Shown here: positions 17,907 through 25,585 of the stretch, one piece after another | How the letters are laid out: each line of letters starts with the position of its first letter | Numbering within the stretch: the stretch's first letter is position 1 | Assembly: GCF_000620085.1 (NCBI RefSeq) | Contig: NZ_KK211064.1 | Location: 62,001 to 126,000 of the forward strand | Length of the DNA: 64,000 bases | Direction of reading: 5' to 3' | DNA from: Marinobacterium jannaschii DSM 6295 | Lineage (GTDB): Bacteria > Pseudomonadota > Gammaproteobacteria > Pseudomonadales > Balneatricaceae | Program-made: the position numbers and the translations under genes | The notes under the pieces: generated by a model | The model's database searches: none | The model's input: the letters and a program-made list of their open reading frames with translations, nothing else | Told to the model about the DNA's origin: nothing

Positions 17907-19001
17907 GCACAGCCGATAGATCACCCCGGCATGGTCGTCTGAGATCAGTAAAGTACCGTCGAGGTCTTCGATAATATCCACCGGGCGTCCCCAGTGGCGT
18001 TGTCCCTGCAGCCAGCCATCGATCAGTACCGTCTGACTGACCACCTCCGTGCCGTTAACCTGCAGTTGCACCACCCGGTAACCGACCTTGCGGCTGCGGT
18101 TCCAGGAGCCGTGCTCGGCAACCAGCAGGCTGTTGCGGTCCAGTCCCGCCAGACTGCCGTTGCGGTAGAAGTGGATGCCCAGCGGGGCCACATGGGCACC
18201 CAGCAGGGCCTTAGGAGGCTGGTAGCGGCTCAGACGGCCGCTGCGCTTGCCGAAGATCGGGTCTTTCAGGTTATCGGCATGAAGAAAGGGATAGCCAAAA
18301 TGCTGTCCCGGCTGGCCGAGCCGGTTTAGTTCATCATCCGGGCGGTCATCGCCCCAGTGGTCGCGGCCATTGTCGCTGAACCAGAGCGAGCCGTGGCGAT
18401 CCCAGTCAAAGCCGACGCTGTTCCTGACGCCGTGGGCGATAATTTCCGCCTCACCACCGCTGAGCGGCAGGCGCACGATGGAGGCATAGAGCGGATTCTG
18501 CGACAGGCAGATATTGCAGGGCGCGCCGATATTGAAATAGAGCCAGCCGTCCGGCCCCACCCTGAGGTATTTCCAGCCATGGTGACTGTCATCCGGCAGC
18601 CGCACCGGCAGCGTTTCAGGTTCGGGGGGCGATGCCAGCTGGCTAAGAATGTCAGGCAGGCGCAGAATTTGGCCGATATCGGCGATATAGAGCGTTCCCT
18701 GATGAAAGGCGATCCCGCTGGGCATACCCAGTCCGGACGCCAGCAGGTAGCGCTGTTCGTACTGGCCATCGCGGTCAGTATCCTGCAGCGCCCAGACCTT
18801 ACCCGCGCGCCGGGTACCGACAAACAGGGTGCCATCCGGCGCCAAAGCCATCTGCCGGGCGTTGTTAACCTGAGCCGCCTGGCTGAGGGCAAGCTGGTCG
18901 GCGTGGGGGCCGTGAATTGTCAGCTGCTGCAGTGGCAGTGCGGTGGCCGGCCCGCTTCCTGCCAGTACTGAAATCAGCAGCGGCAGGAAAAGTCGGTTCA
19001 T
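17901..19001 (-). CDS. PQQ-dependent sugar dehydrogenase-like (sorbosone dehydrogenase family) periplasmic protein
   Basis: This 366-residue protein has a Sec signal peptide (FLPLLISVLAGSGPATA) and a beta-propeller typical of soluble PQQ sugar dehydrogenases: MALAPDGTLFVGTRRAGKVWAL, LGMPSGIAFHQGTLYIAD, HGVRNSVGFDW, NGRDHWGDDRPDDELN and EHGSWNRS. A CNIC pair occurs in IGAPCNIC, as in sorbosone dehydrogenase relatives. It would oxidise an aldose or similar substrate in the periplasm if PQQ is available; no PQQ synthesis genes are in the window. The ATG overlaps the MATE gene stop by four bases, making it the last gene of the zur-initiated chain. The substrate is unknown. Confidence 0.87.
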   Translation of the reverse strand: MNRLFLPLLISVLAGSGPATALPLQQLTIHGPHADQLALSQAAQVNNARQMALAPDGTLFVGTRRAGKVWALQDTDRDGQYEQRYLLASGLGMPSGIAFHQGTLYIADIGQILRLPDILSQLASPPEPETLPVRLPDDSHHGWKYLRVGPDGWLYFNIGAPCNICLSQNPLYASIVRLPLSGGEAEIIAHGVRNSVGFDWDRHGSLWFSDNGRDHWGDDRPDDELNRLGQPGQHFGYPFLHADNLKDPIFGKRSGRLSRYQPPKALLGAHVAPLGIHFYRNGSLAGLDRNSLLVAEHGSWNRSRKVGYRVVQLQVNGTEVVSQTVLIDGWLQGQRHWGRPVDIIEDLDGTLLISDDHAGVIYRLCR

Positions 19002-20332
19002 GCGATCCAGCGCTGTTGTTTACTGAGTGTGTAGTAAACATAGCCGCCGCTGATGGCGCGGGCCAGAAACAGGCTGATAAAGGCCAGCCAGAGGCCGTGA
19101 TTGCCCAGTGGCTGGGTCAGCCACCACAGCGGCAGATAGACCAGAAACACCGAGAACAGCATGGTGTTCTGCATCGCTTTGACCTGAGTAGTGCCGACGA
19201 AGATGCCGTCGAGCAGGAAACTCCAGACTCCGATCAGTGGCAGCAGCCAGATCCAGGGCAGGTAGCTGATGGCGATCTGCCTCACCGCCTCGATATCGGT
19301 CAGCAGGTAGATGATCCCCTCACCGGCGATAAAGAACAGCAGGGTGAAAGCCAGCGCGGTGATCAGCGACCAGATCAGCGCGGTAGCGGCGGTATCGTAG
19401 AAGGCACGCAGGTTACGCTGGCCGACGGTGCGCCCTGCCAGTGCCTCGGTGGCGTGGGCAAAGCCGTCCAGGCCGTTGGAGATCAGCAGCAGGAAATTCA
19501 GCAGCACCGCGTTGGCCGACAGGATATCGGTGCCCTGGCGTGCGCCCTGGGTAGTAAAGAAGGCGATGGCAAACAGGATCGACAGGGTACGCACGAACAG
19601 GTAACGGTTGAGCATAATCAGGTCGGTATAGTCCGACCAGCGCCATAGCCGCGTCCTGTCGAGCTGGCCGCCGGTACGGCGCAATACCCGGCGGCAGAGC
19701 CACAACCCCAGTCCCAGCGACAGGTACTCGGAGATCACCGTCGCCAGTGCTACGCCGTCGGCGTGCATTCCCAGGCCGTAGACCGCCACTACATCCAGCA
19801 GCATATTGCTGATATTGGTTGCCAGCAGCAGTACCAGCGGGATGCGGCTGTTCTGGTTGCCGAGGAACCAGCCCAGCAGGGCATAGTTGCAGAGCACGGC
19901 CGGCGCGCCGAGGATCCGGATCGCAGCATACTTCTCCGCCTCGGCGGTCACTTCCGGCGCGGCATCGACCAGCTGCAGTGCCAGGGCGATCAGCGGGCTG
20001 TGCAGCAGCCACAGCATCAATCCGATAGCGCCGCCCAGGATCAGCGACTGGACCAGCAGCAGGCGGTTGCGCTGTCCATCCTCCTCACCATAGGCCTGTG
20101 CCGTCAGGCCGGTGGTGCCCATGCGCAGGAAACCAAAGGCCCAGTAGAGGATGGAGAAGATCATCGCCGCCACCGCCACCGCAGCCAGGTGCCTGCCGTC
20201 CGGCAGATGACCGATTACGGCGGTGTCCACCAGTCCCAGCAGCGGTACCGTGATATTGGAGAGGATCATCGGCCACGCCAGCTGCCAGACCTGGCGGTGG
20301 CGGGCCTTATCGAACCAGTTGATGCCGCTCAT
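18998..20332 (-). CDS. MATE family efflux transporter (DinF-like)
   Basis: This 444-residue inner-membrane protein has about twelve hydrophobic segments and MATE family blocks such as QLAWPMILSNITVPLLGLVDTA near the N-terminus and MGTTGLTAQAYG near residue 75. MATE pumps export cationic drugs or metabolites using sodium or proton gradients; the DinF branch is the best fit, the substrate unknown. It overlaps znuB by four bases upstream and the sugar dehydrogenase by four bases downstream, so it is translated as part of the zinc operon. Confidence 0.92.
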   Translation of the reverse strand: MSGINWFDKARHRQVWQLAWPMILSNITVPLLGLVDTAVIGHLPDGRHLAAVAVAAMIFSILYWAFGFLRMGTTGLTAQAYGEEDGQRNRLLLVQSLILGGAIGLMLWLLHSPLIALALQLVDAAPEVTAEAEKYAAIRILGAPAVLCNYALLGWFLGNQNSRIPLVLLLATNISNMLLDVVAVYGLGMHADGVALATVISEYLSLGLGLWLCRRVLRRTGGQLDRTRLWRWSDYTDLIMLNRYLFVRTLSILFAIAFFTTQGARQGTDILSANAVLLNFLLLISNGLDGFAHATEALAGRTVGQRNLRAFYDTAATALIWSLITALAFTLLFFIAGEGIIYLLTDIEAVRQIAISYLPWIWLLPLIGVWSFLLDGIFVGTTQVKAMQNTMLFSVFLVYLPLWWLTQPLGNHGLWLAFISLFLARAISGGYVYYTLSKQQRWIA

Positions 20333-21120
20333 CGATTGCGGCTGAGCGGCAGGCTATAAAGCAGCAGGAAGCAGATCAGGGCGGCCACCACCACGGAGGG
20401 GCCGGCGGGGGTATCCAGGTGCCAGGAGAGTGCCAGTCCGGCACCGACTGAGATACAGCCCAGCACGGCGGCACCGACCGCCATCTGCTCGGGCGATGCC
20501 GCCAGGCGTCTGGCGGCCGCCGCCGGGATAATCAGCAGCGAGGAGATCAGCAGGATGCCGACGATCTTCATGGCGATGGCGATCACCACCGCGATCAGCA
20601 GCATCAGCGCCAGCCGCACCTGGGTGACCGGCACCCCTTCGACCTGGGCCAGTTCCTCATTGATGGTGATCGCCAGCAGCGGTTCCCACAGGTACCAGAG
20701 CAGCGCCAGTACCAGCACGCCGCCGCCAAAAACCCAGTAAAGATCGGTGCTGCTGATCGCCAGCAGGTCGCCGAACAGGTAGGCCAGCAGGTCGACCCGC
20801 ACATCCTCCAGCAGGGAGATCGCCACCAGGCCCAGGGAGAGGGCGCTGTGGGCCATAATCCCCAGCAGGGTATCGGTGGCGACCAGGCGCTGGCGTTGCA
20901 GGGTGACCAGGCTGATCGCCAGGATCACGCAGCAGGCGACCACCGCCAGGTTCATATTGATATCGAGCAGGAAGCCCAGCGAGACCCCCAGCAGGGCGGA
21001 ATGGGCCAGGGTGTCGCCAAAGTAGGCCATGCGGCGCCAGACCACAAAAGCCCCCAGTGGGCCGGCAATCGCGGCGACCCCCAGGCCGCCGAGCAGGGCG
21101 CGAAGCAGAAAATCAGCCAT
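20329..21120 (-). CDS. znuB: zinc ABC transporter permease ZnuB
   Basis: This 263-residue membrane protein has seven to eight helices and belongs to the ABC-3 metal permease family (GLGVAAIAGPLGAFVVWRRMAYFGDTLAHSALLG near the N-terminus, shown only in part here; key words RRMAYFGDTLAHS and ISSLLIIPAAAAR). It carries zinc across the inner membrane with ZnuC and ZnuA. It overlaps znuC by eight bases and the MATE gene by four. Confidence 0.96.
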   Translation of the reverse strand: MADFLLRALLGGLGVAAIAGPLGAFVVWRRMAYFGDTLAHSALLGVSLGFLLDINMNLAVVACCVILAISLVTLQRQRLVATDTLLGIMAHSALSLGLVAISLLEDVRVDLLAYLFGDLLAISSTDLYWVFGGGVLVLALLWYLWEPLLAITINEELAQVEGVPVTQVRLALMLLIAVVIAIAMKIVGILLISSLLIIPAAAARRLAASPEQMAVGAAVLGCISVGAGLALSWHLDTPAGPSVVVAALICFLLLYSLPLSRNR

Positions 21121-21880
21121 GGTTGCAGTTATTTCTCTCTGGAATCACATCGCCGTGGGCGCTGTGGCGGTGGTTATGGTGGTGGCTGTAGACCGCTAGT
21201 GCCTCGGCGCCCTTAACCCCGAACAACTCGGTAAAGGACGGATCCTGGGTGACATGGGCCGGGTGACCGGAGCAGCAGACATGCTGGTTCATACAGATCA
21301 CATGATCCGTAGCAGACATCACCAGGTGCAGGTCGTGGCTGATCATCAGCACGCCGCACTTGCGCTGCTGGCGGATCCGGCTGATCAGGTCGTATAGTTC
21401 GATCTGGCCGTTGATATCCACCCCCTGCACCGGCTCGTCCAGCACCAGCAGGTTGGGATCGCGCAGCAGGGCCCGGGCCAGCAGGATGCGCTGGGTTTCG
21501 CCGCCGGACAGGTTATGGATCGACTGGCTCAGCAGGTGGCCGGCGCCGACCTCATCCAGTGCCTGCTGCATCTGCTGCTTATCCTTGCACTGGGTGGTCT
21601 GGAGGAAACGTTGCACGGTCAATGGAAAGGTCTGGTCGATCTGCAGCTTCTGTGGCATATAGCCGATGCGCAGTCCCGCTTCACGCCATACATTGCCGGT
21701 GGACGCTTTGTTAAGGCCCAGCACGATCCTAACCACCGAGGTCTTACCGGCACCGTTGGGACCGATCAGAGTGGTGATACAGTCACGGTGTACCTCAAGG
21801 TTGATGTTCTTCAGCACTTCGCGTGCGCCATACCTCAGGCCCACATGCTGCAGTTTCACCAACGCATGGTGTGTACTCAT
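21113..21880 (-). CDS. znuC: zinc ABC transporter ATP-binding protein ZnuC
   Basis: This 255-residue ATPase has Walker A GPNGAGKT at 40-47, signature NLSGGETQR, Walker B LLVLDEP and a switch histidine in MISHDLH. The histidine-rich C-terminus (HHHNHRHSAHG) fits a zinc-linked protein. It overlaps zur by four bases and znuB by eight, consistent with tight coupling. Confidence 0.96.
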   Translation of the reverse strand: MSTHHALVKLQHVGLRYGAREVLKNINLEVHRDCITTLIGPNGAGKTSVVRIVLGLNKASTGNVWREAGLRIGYMPQKLQIDQTFPLTVQRFLQTTQCKDKQQMQQALDEVGAGHLLSQSIHNLSGGETQRILLARALLRDPNLLVLDEPVQGVDINGQIELYDLISRIRQQRKCGVLMISHDLHLVMSATDHVICMNQHVCCSGHPAHVTQDPSFTELFGVKGAEALAVYSHHHNHRHSAHGDVIPERNNCNHG

Positions 21881-22368
21881 CGCTCTTCACCTTTCTGGCA
21901 GTTGGGACAGATTCCCAGGACTTCCAGCATCTGTTGTTGGGGCTTGAAGCCCAGCGCCTCGGCCTTGGCATTGATCTGGGCGGCGGCTTCGTCGATCTCG
22001 ATCTCCTGTGCCGTATTGCAGAGGCTGCAGATCAGGAACGATCCCTGGTGCTGGTGCTCTGGATGGGGGCAGCCGATAAAGGCATTCAGGCTGGCGATAC
22101 GGTGCACCAGACCCTGCTCCTGCAGGAAATCCAGTGCCCGGTACACGGTGGGCGGGGCTGAATTAAAGCCTGCCTCGGCCAATGTTGGCAGAATCTCATA
22201 AGCCCCCAGCGGTTTGTGGCTCTGCCAGATCAGCTTCAGTACCAGCTCGCGGATTGGCGTCAGGCGTTGTTTACGGGCACGACACAGCGTGCGCGCTTCC
22301 TGAAGCGCGGTATCGATGCAGTGCTGGTGGTTATGGTCGGAATGAAACGCGATCTGGTCGGAATGCAT
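21877..22368 (-). CDS. zur: zinc uptake regulator Zur (Fur family)
   Basis: This 163-residue Fur-family repressor has a winged helix (RKQRLTPIRELVLKLI, SAPPTVYRALDFL) and zinc-coordinating residues in CPHPEHQHQG, ICSLC and ICPNCQ. With zinc bound it represses zinc-import genes. It is encoded first in the leftward chain zur-znuC-znuB-MATE-PQQ dehydrogenase and diverges from znuA; the Zur box in between would allow autoregulation. The histidine-rich N-terminus (HSDQIAFHSDHNHQHC) is somewhat unusual. Fur and other paralogues are less likely given the context. Confidence 0.95.
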   Translation of the reverse strand: MHSDQIAFHSDHNHQHCIDTALQEARTLCRARKQRLTPIRELVLKLIWQSHKPLGAYEILPTLAEAGFNSAPPTVYRALDFLQEQGLVHRIASLNAFIGCPHPEHQHQGSFLICSLCNTAQEIEIDEAAAQINAKAEALGFKPQQQMLEVLGICPNCQKGEER

Positions 22369-22389
22369 AGCGTTTAGTTTTGGCTGTTT

Positions 22390-22402
22390 GTTATATTATA
22401 AC
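22390..22402. promoter_or_regulatory. Zur operator between zur and znuA
   Basis: GTTATATTATAAC at 22390-22402 is a perfect 6-1-6 palindrome and matches the core of the gammaproteobacterial Zur box (GTTATAATATAAC). It lies 22 bases from the zur start and 31 from the znuA start, so one site can control both divergent units. Confidence 0.88.
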
Positions 22403-22432
22403 GAATCAAATTGGCACAGGATCTGATGATCG

Positions 22433-23410
22433 ATGAAATTTAGAGTTTTTTCCACCCTGATACTCGGCCTGCTACCGACGATTGCTGTGGCAGACAAGTT
22501 AAGCGTCGTAACCAGTATTAAACCGTTGCAGCTGATCGCCGACGAAATTGTCGGTGAACAGGGGGAAACCAGCGCCCTGATCCCGCCAGGTGCTTCACCT
22601 CACCACTATGCCATGAAACCTTCCGATCGTCGCAAACTGGCGGCTGCAGACCTGGTGGTTTGGGTGGGCCCGTCACTGGAAACCTTCCTTGAACGCCCGC
22701 TGGCTGATAACAATGCACCGGTGCTGCAGTTGCTGGCGAGTGCCGAGGATGCAGAGCACGAAGGTCACGACGAGCACAAAGGTCATGACGAGCACAAAGG
22801 TCATGATGAGCATGAAGGTCATGACGAACACAAAGGTCATGACGAACACAAAGGTCATGATGAGCATGCAGGTCATGACGAACATGACCATGGCGATGTT
22901 GATCCCCACCTCTGGCTTGATCCCTTCCTGGCACTGGAGATGGCCGGCAAAATCCGTGACCAGCTGAAAGCGGTGGCGCCAGAACAGGCCGCCGCCTTCG
23001 AGCAGAACTACCAGACTTTCGCTGCCCGCCTGGTGAAGGCGGACAAGGCGATGCGTCAGCAGCTAAGTGCGGTCGAGGATAAGGGCTTCTTCGTCTTCCA
23101 CGATGCCTATGGCCACTTTGTCGATCACTATCATATGAAACAGCTTGGCTACTTCACGGTTGATCCGGGTCGCCAGCCGGGGGCCCGTCACCTGGCGGAG
23201 ATCCGCGAACAGCTGGAAAACAACGCCGCGGTCTGTGTCTTCAGCGAGCCGCAGTTTAAGGCGGCGGTGGTAGAGGCGATTACCGAAGGGGTCGAAGTGG
23301 GCCATGGCGTGCTGGATCCACTGGCGCGGGACCAGAAACCGGGGGCCGGTGCCTATCTGAGCTACCTGCAGGGACTGGCCGATCAGCTGACCGGTTGCCT
23401 GTCACGCTGA
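22433..23410 (+). CDS. znuA: zinc ABC transporter substrate-binding protein ZnuA
   Basis: This 325-residue periplasmic protein has a signal peptide (FSTLILGLLPTIAVA). It binds zinc and delivers it to ZnuBC. Cluster 9 blocks are visible: VVTSIKPLQLIADEIVGE, SPHHYAMKPSDRRKL, the HLWLDPFLALEM block after the loop, FHDAYGHFVDHY and VFSEPQFK. Between residues 111 and 152 is a charged loop of seven GHDEHx units, longer and more regular than in many ZnuA proteins. The 3' end overlaps the opposite-strand receiver gene by 28 bases. Confidence 0.95.
   Translation: MKFRVFSTLILGLLPTIAVADKLSVVTSIKPLQLIADEIVGEQGETSALIPPGASPHHYAMKPSDRRKLAAADLVVWVGPSLETFLERPLADNNAPVLQLLASAEDAEHEGHDEHKGHDEHKGHDEHEGHDEHKGHDEHKGHDEHAGHDEHDHGDVDPHLWLDPFLALEMAGKIRDQLKAVAPEQAAAFEQNYQTFAARLVKADKAMRQQLSAVEDKGFFVFHDAYGHFVDHYHMKQLGYFTVDPGRQPGARHLAEIREQLENNAAVCVFSEPQFKAAVVEAITEGVEVGHGVLDPLARDQKPGAGAYLSYLQGLADQLTGCLSR
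22763..22888 (+). repeat. 18-bp tandem repeat encoding the ZnuA histidine loop
   Basis: Seven in-frame copies of an 18-bp unit encode GHDEHK with K, E, A or D at the last position. Copies differ mainly by third-base changes (GAC/GAT, GAG/GAA). The unit is a multiple of three, so copy number can change without a frameshift, altering the number of metal-binding histidines. Confidence 0.93.
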
Positions 23411-23790
23411 GCCAGCTGGGCGCTGATCTTGTCGCTCAGTGCCTTGGGCTGAAACGGCTTGACCACGAAATCACTGACACCGGCCTTGATGCACTGCCTC
23501 ACCATATCGGTAGAGGCATGGCCGGTGAGCATCAGAAAAGGCAGCTGCTGCAGCCTTTCCTCCTCCGACTGGCGGAGATGCTGCAGCAGAGTCAGGCCGT
23601 CCATCTCGGGCATATCCCAGTCACAGATAATCAGGTCAAAGTGCTCTTCGCGCAGGCGTTTCCAGGCGATATAGCCGTTGGGACACTCTGTGATCTGACG
23701 AATACCCAGGTGTTGCAGGACTGAGCGGGTGAGCATCCTGATTGCCTGCATATCATCAGCAACCATTACGTGAAGCTTTTGATATTCCAT
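23383..23790 (-). CDS. single-domain response regulator (CheY-like receiver)
   Basis: This 135-residue protein is a receiver domain alone. The acidic pocket is seen in VADD near residue 11, the phosphoacceptor aspartate in IICDWDMPEMDG near residue 57, the conserved Thr in LMLTGH and Lys in VVKPF. There is no output domain, so it must act on a partner protein. No histidine kinase lies nearby. It converges with znuA and the two genes overlap by 28 bases at their 3' ends. Confidence 0.9.
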   Translation of the reverse strand: MEYQKLHVMVADDMQAIRMLTRSVLQHLGIRQITECPNGYIAWKRLREEHFDLIICDWDMPEMDGLTLLQHLRQSEEERLQQLPFLMLTGHASTDMVRQCIKAGVSDFVVKPFQPKALSDKISAQLAQRDRQPVS

Positions 23791-23905
23791 AAGATAATGT
23801 TCATCGTGCTACGGCTGAAAGCCGGCATTTTATTAGAAAATCCGGCGCTGAACAGTCGACTTTATGCGGCCTGAGTAAAAAAATTAATTTTTTTGAAAAA
23901 AGGCC

Positions 23906-23934
23906 TTTACAGCTTCCGGAAGCCTGCTTAGAAT
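23906..23934 (+). promoter_or_regulatory. sigma-70 promoter for the tRNA-Leu genes
   Basis: TTTACA at 23906-23911 and TAGAAT at 23929-23934 are 17 bases apart. The following discriminator ACGCCCC is GC-rich, as in stringently controlled stable-RNA promoters. The first tRNA begins 17 bases after the -10. Confidence 0.75.
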
Positions 23935-23950
23935 ACGCCCCACTTTCAGC

Positions 23951-24037
23951 GCAGATGTGGTGGAATTGGTAGACACGCTAGCTTCAGGTGCTAGTGCTCG
24001 CAAGGGCGTGGGAGTTCGAGTCTCCCCATCTGCACCA
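23951..24037 (+). tRNA. tRNA-Leu (anticodon CAG), copy 1
   Basis: The 87-base gene has acceptor arms GCAGATG and CATCTGC and an encoded ACCA end. The anticodon stem CTAGC/GCTAG closes a 7-base loop TTCAGGT, giving anticodon CAG, which reads CUG. The long variable arm (TGCTCGCAAGGGCG) is the class II feature of leucine tRNAs, and the T arm contains GTTCGAGTC. Confidence 0.97.
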
Positions 24038-24135
24038 AATCTATCGCTTATACTTAGGCATAGATGCGGTGCAACGAAAGTGAAAATTCAGCTTGTAAGA
24101 GCTGCCGGAGGCGACCGGAAAAACGCAACGACAGC

Positions 24136-24222
24136 GCAGATGTGGTGGAATTGGTAGACACGCTAGCTTCAGGTGCTAGTGCTCGCAAGGGCGTGGGAGT
24201 TCGAGTCTCCCCATCTGCACCA
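24136..24222 (+). tRNA. tRNA-Leu (anticodon CAG), copy 2
   Basis: This is identical over all 87 bases to the copy at 23951-24037, including the encoded CCA. A 98-base spacer separates the two, and no separate promoter is obvious there, so they are probably processed from one transcript. Two copies fit heavy use of CUG leucine codons in this GC-rich genome. Confidence 0.97.
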
Positions 24223-24253
24223 ATCGTTCTTCGATTGGTGCCGCTTCAAAGAG

Positions 24254-24277
24254 AATCACCTTCGGGTGATTTTTTTA
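24254..24277 (+). terminator. intrinsic terminator after the tRNA-Leu pair
   Basis: AATCACC at 24254-24260 and GGTGATT at 24265-24271 form a stem with a UUCG tetraloop, followed by a run of T. A second hairpin (ACCAATCG/CGATTGGT) lies just after the CCA of copy 2. Confidence 0.9.
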
Positions 24278-24348
24278 TGCCTGTAATTCGGGAATCTTTC
24301 CCTCAAGGCTGACTCCAAGCTGATATCTCTCCAGCTTCGGGCCGACCT

Positions 24349-25314
24349 ATGCTCTCTCGCTTACTGCTATTTATTACCCTCGCCTTGTTGCTGCTCAGCC
24401 ACTCTCTGTTTCTTTCGGCCGCCAGCCTGAATGGCTTTAACCTCGATAACAGCCGTATTGCCCACACTGAGATCTATCAGGGCGGGCCGCCGCGTGATGG
24501 TATTCCCTCGATAGACCAGCCGCGATTTGAAGCCGCTGCCATCGCCGTGCGCTGGCTGGGCGATGATGCCCTGGTACTGGGGCTTGAGATCGGTGGCGAG
24601 GCGCGTGCCTACCCGCTGGCGATTATGAACTGGCATGAAGTGGTCAATGACCGTATTGCCGACCGCGCGGTGGCAATCACCTATTGCCCGCTCTGTGGCA
24701 GCGGCATGGCATTCGATGCGGCGGTGGCTGAGGATAACCTGCAGTTCGGGGTCTCTGGCCTGCTCTACAACAGTGATGTGTTGCTGTACGACCGCCAGAG
24801 TGAGTCGCTCTGGTCGCAGTTGCGCTCCGAAGCGATCAGCGGGCCTCTGGCGGGAACCCGGCTGACCTCGTTGCCGCTGCAGCAGATGACGCTGGGCGAG
24901 TGGCGCCGCCTCCACCCCGACAGCCAGGTGCTGTCCCGCCAGACCGGTCACCAGCGTAATTACAGTCGCAATCCCTACGCCGGTTATGACAGCAGTGAAG
25001 GGCTGTATTTTCCGGTGGCCTTTAGCAGCCAGAAGTATCATCCGAAAGAACGGGTACTGGGAATCAGCCTGGGCGGCAAGCACAAAGCCTATCCCTACAG
25101 TGAACTGAGCCGCAGCGGCCTGACGGAGATCCGCGATCAGCTTGGCGGGCAACAGCTGCTGGTGAGGTATAACCCGGTCACCGCCTCTGCCACGGCATTT
25201 GACCCGGCCGGACAGCCATTGCCTGCCGTCACCGTCTTCTGGTTTGCCTGGTACGCCTTTTATCCTGATGCAGCCCTTTATAAGGCGGACGAATCGCCGG
25301 CCCGGCAAGACTGA
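24349..25314 (+). CDS. DUF3179 domain-containing exported protein
   Basis: This 321-residue protein has a hydrophobic N-terminus (LLLFITLALLLLSHSLFLSA) that is a signal peptide or anchor. The DUF3179 domain is recognised by ALVLGLEIGGEARAYPLAIMNWHEVVND, cited only in part, together with the cysteine pair in TYCPLCGSG, NSDVLLYDR and LWSQL. The CPLC motif could be redox-active or bind metal, but the function of the family is unknown. No ribosome binding site is obvious before the ATG. A tandem repeat starts seven bases after the stop. Confidence 0.88.
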   Translation: MLSRLLLFITLALLLLSHSLFLSAASLNGFNLDNSRIAHTEIYQGGPPRDGIPSIDQPRFEAAAIAVRWLGDDALVLGLEIGGEARAYPLAIMNWHEVVNDRIADRAVAITYCPLCGSGMAFDAAVAEDNLQFGVSGLLYNSDVLLYDRQSESLWSQLRSEAISGPLAGTRLTSLPLQQMTLGEWRRLHPDSQVLSRQTGHQRNYSRNPYAGYDSSEGLYFPVAFSSQKYHPKERVLGISLGGKHKAYPYSELSRSGLTEIRDQLGGQQLLVRYNPVTASATAFDPAGQPLPAVTVFWFAWYAFYPDAALYKADESPARQD

Positions 25315-25320
25315 CTGTAT

Positions 25321-25416
25321 TGTCCCTCTGTCCCTCTGTCCCTCTGTCCCTCTGTCCCTCTGTCCCTCTGTCCCTCTGTCCCTCTGTCCCTCTGTCCCTG
25401 CGTCCCTGCGTCCCTG
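25321..25416. repeat. 8-bp tandem repeat, nine perfect and three variant copies
   Basis: TGTCCCTC is repeated nine times from 25321 to 25392, followed by TGTCCCTG and two CGTCCCTG units. It begins seven bases after the DUF3179 stop and lies in the 271-base gap before the amidohydrolase gene. Reading frames through it translate to simple repeats and are not genes. Nothing else is recognisable in the gap apart from the amidohydrolase ribosome binding site. Confidence 0.95.
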
Positions 25417-25585
25417 CTTCCTGTGCGTTGCCGTGCCGCTATGCTGCCCTGAGATCTGCTAACGGCAGCGCTTTGAGCGGATAGTCTCAGGCAGGCCGGT
25501 GTTGCTATCCGGATATCTGATACTGAGTATTTGTACCGCGCTATCCGGACTGAGTAGCATAGCGGCTGGATCAGGAGACAGAATA

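Noticed and set aside
17705-17974. Plus-strand frame reading TAYRLPL repeats
   Set aside because: It is only the translation of the 7-bp tandem repeat and the fold-back element.
22673-22909. Minus-strand hydrophobic frame (VMTF repeats) opposite the ZnuA loop
   Set aside because: It is a mirror image of the histidine repeat, not an independent membrane protein.
23951-24222. Integration site at the duplicated tRNA-Leu genes
   Set aside because: Both tRNAs are complete and identical, but no integrase or mobile gene lies next to them; simple gene duplication explains the pair.
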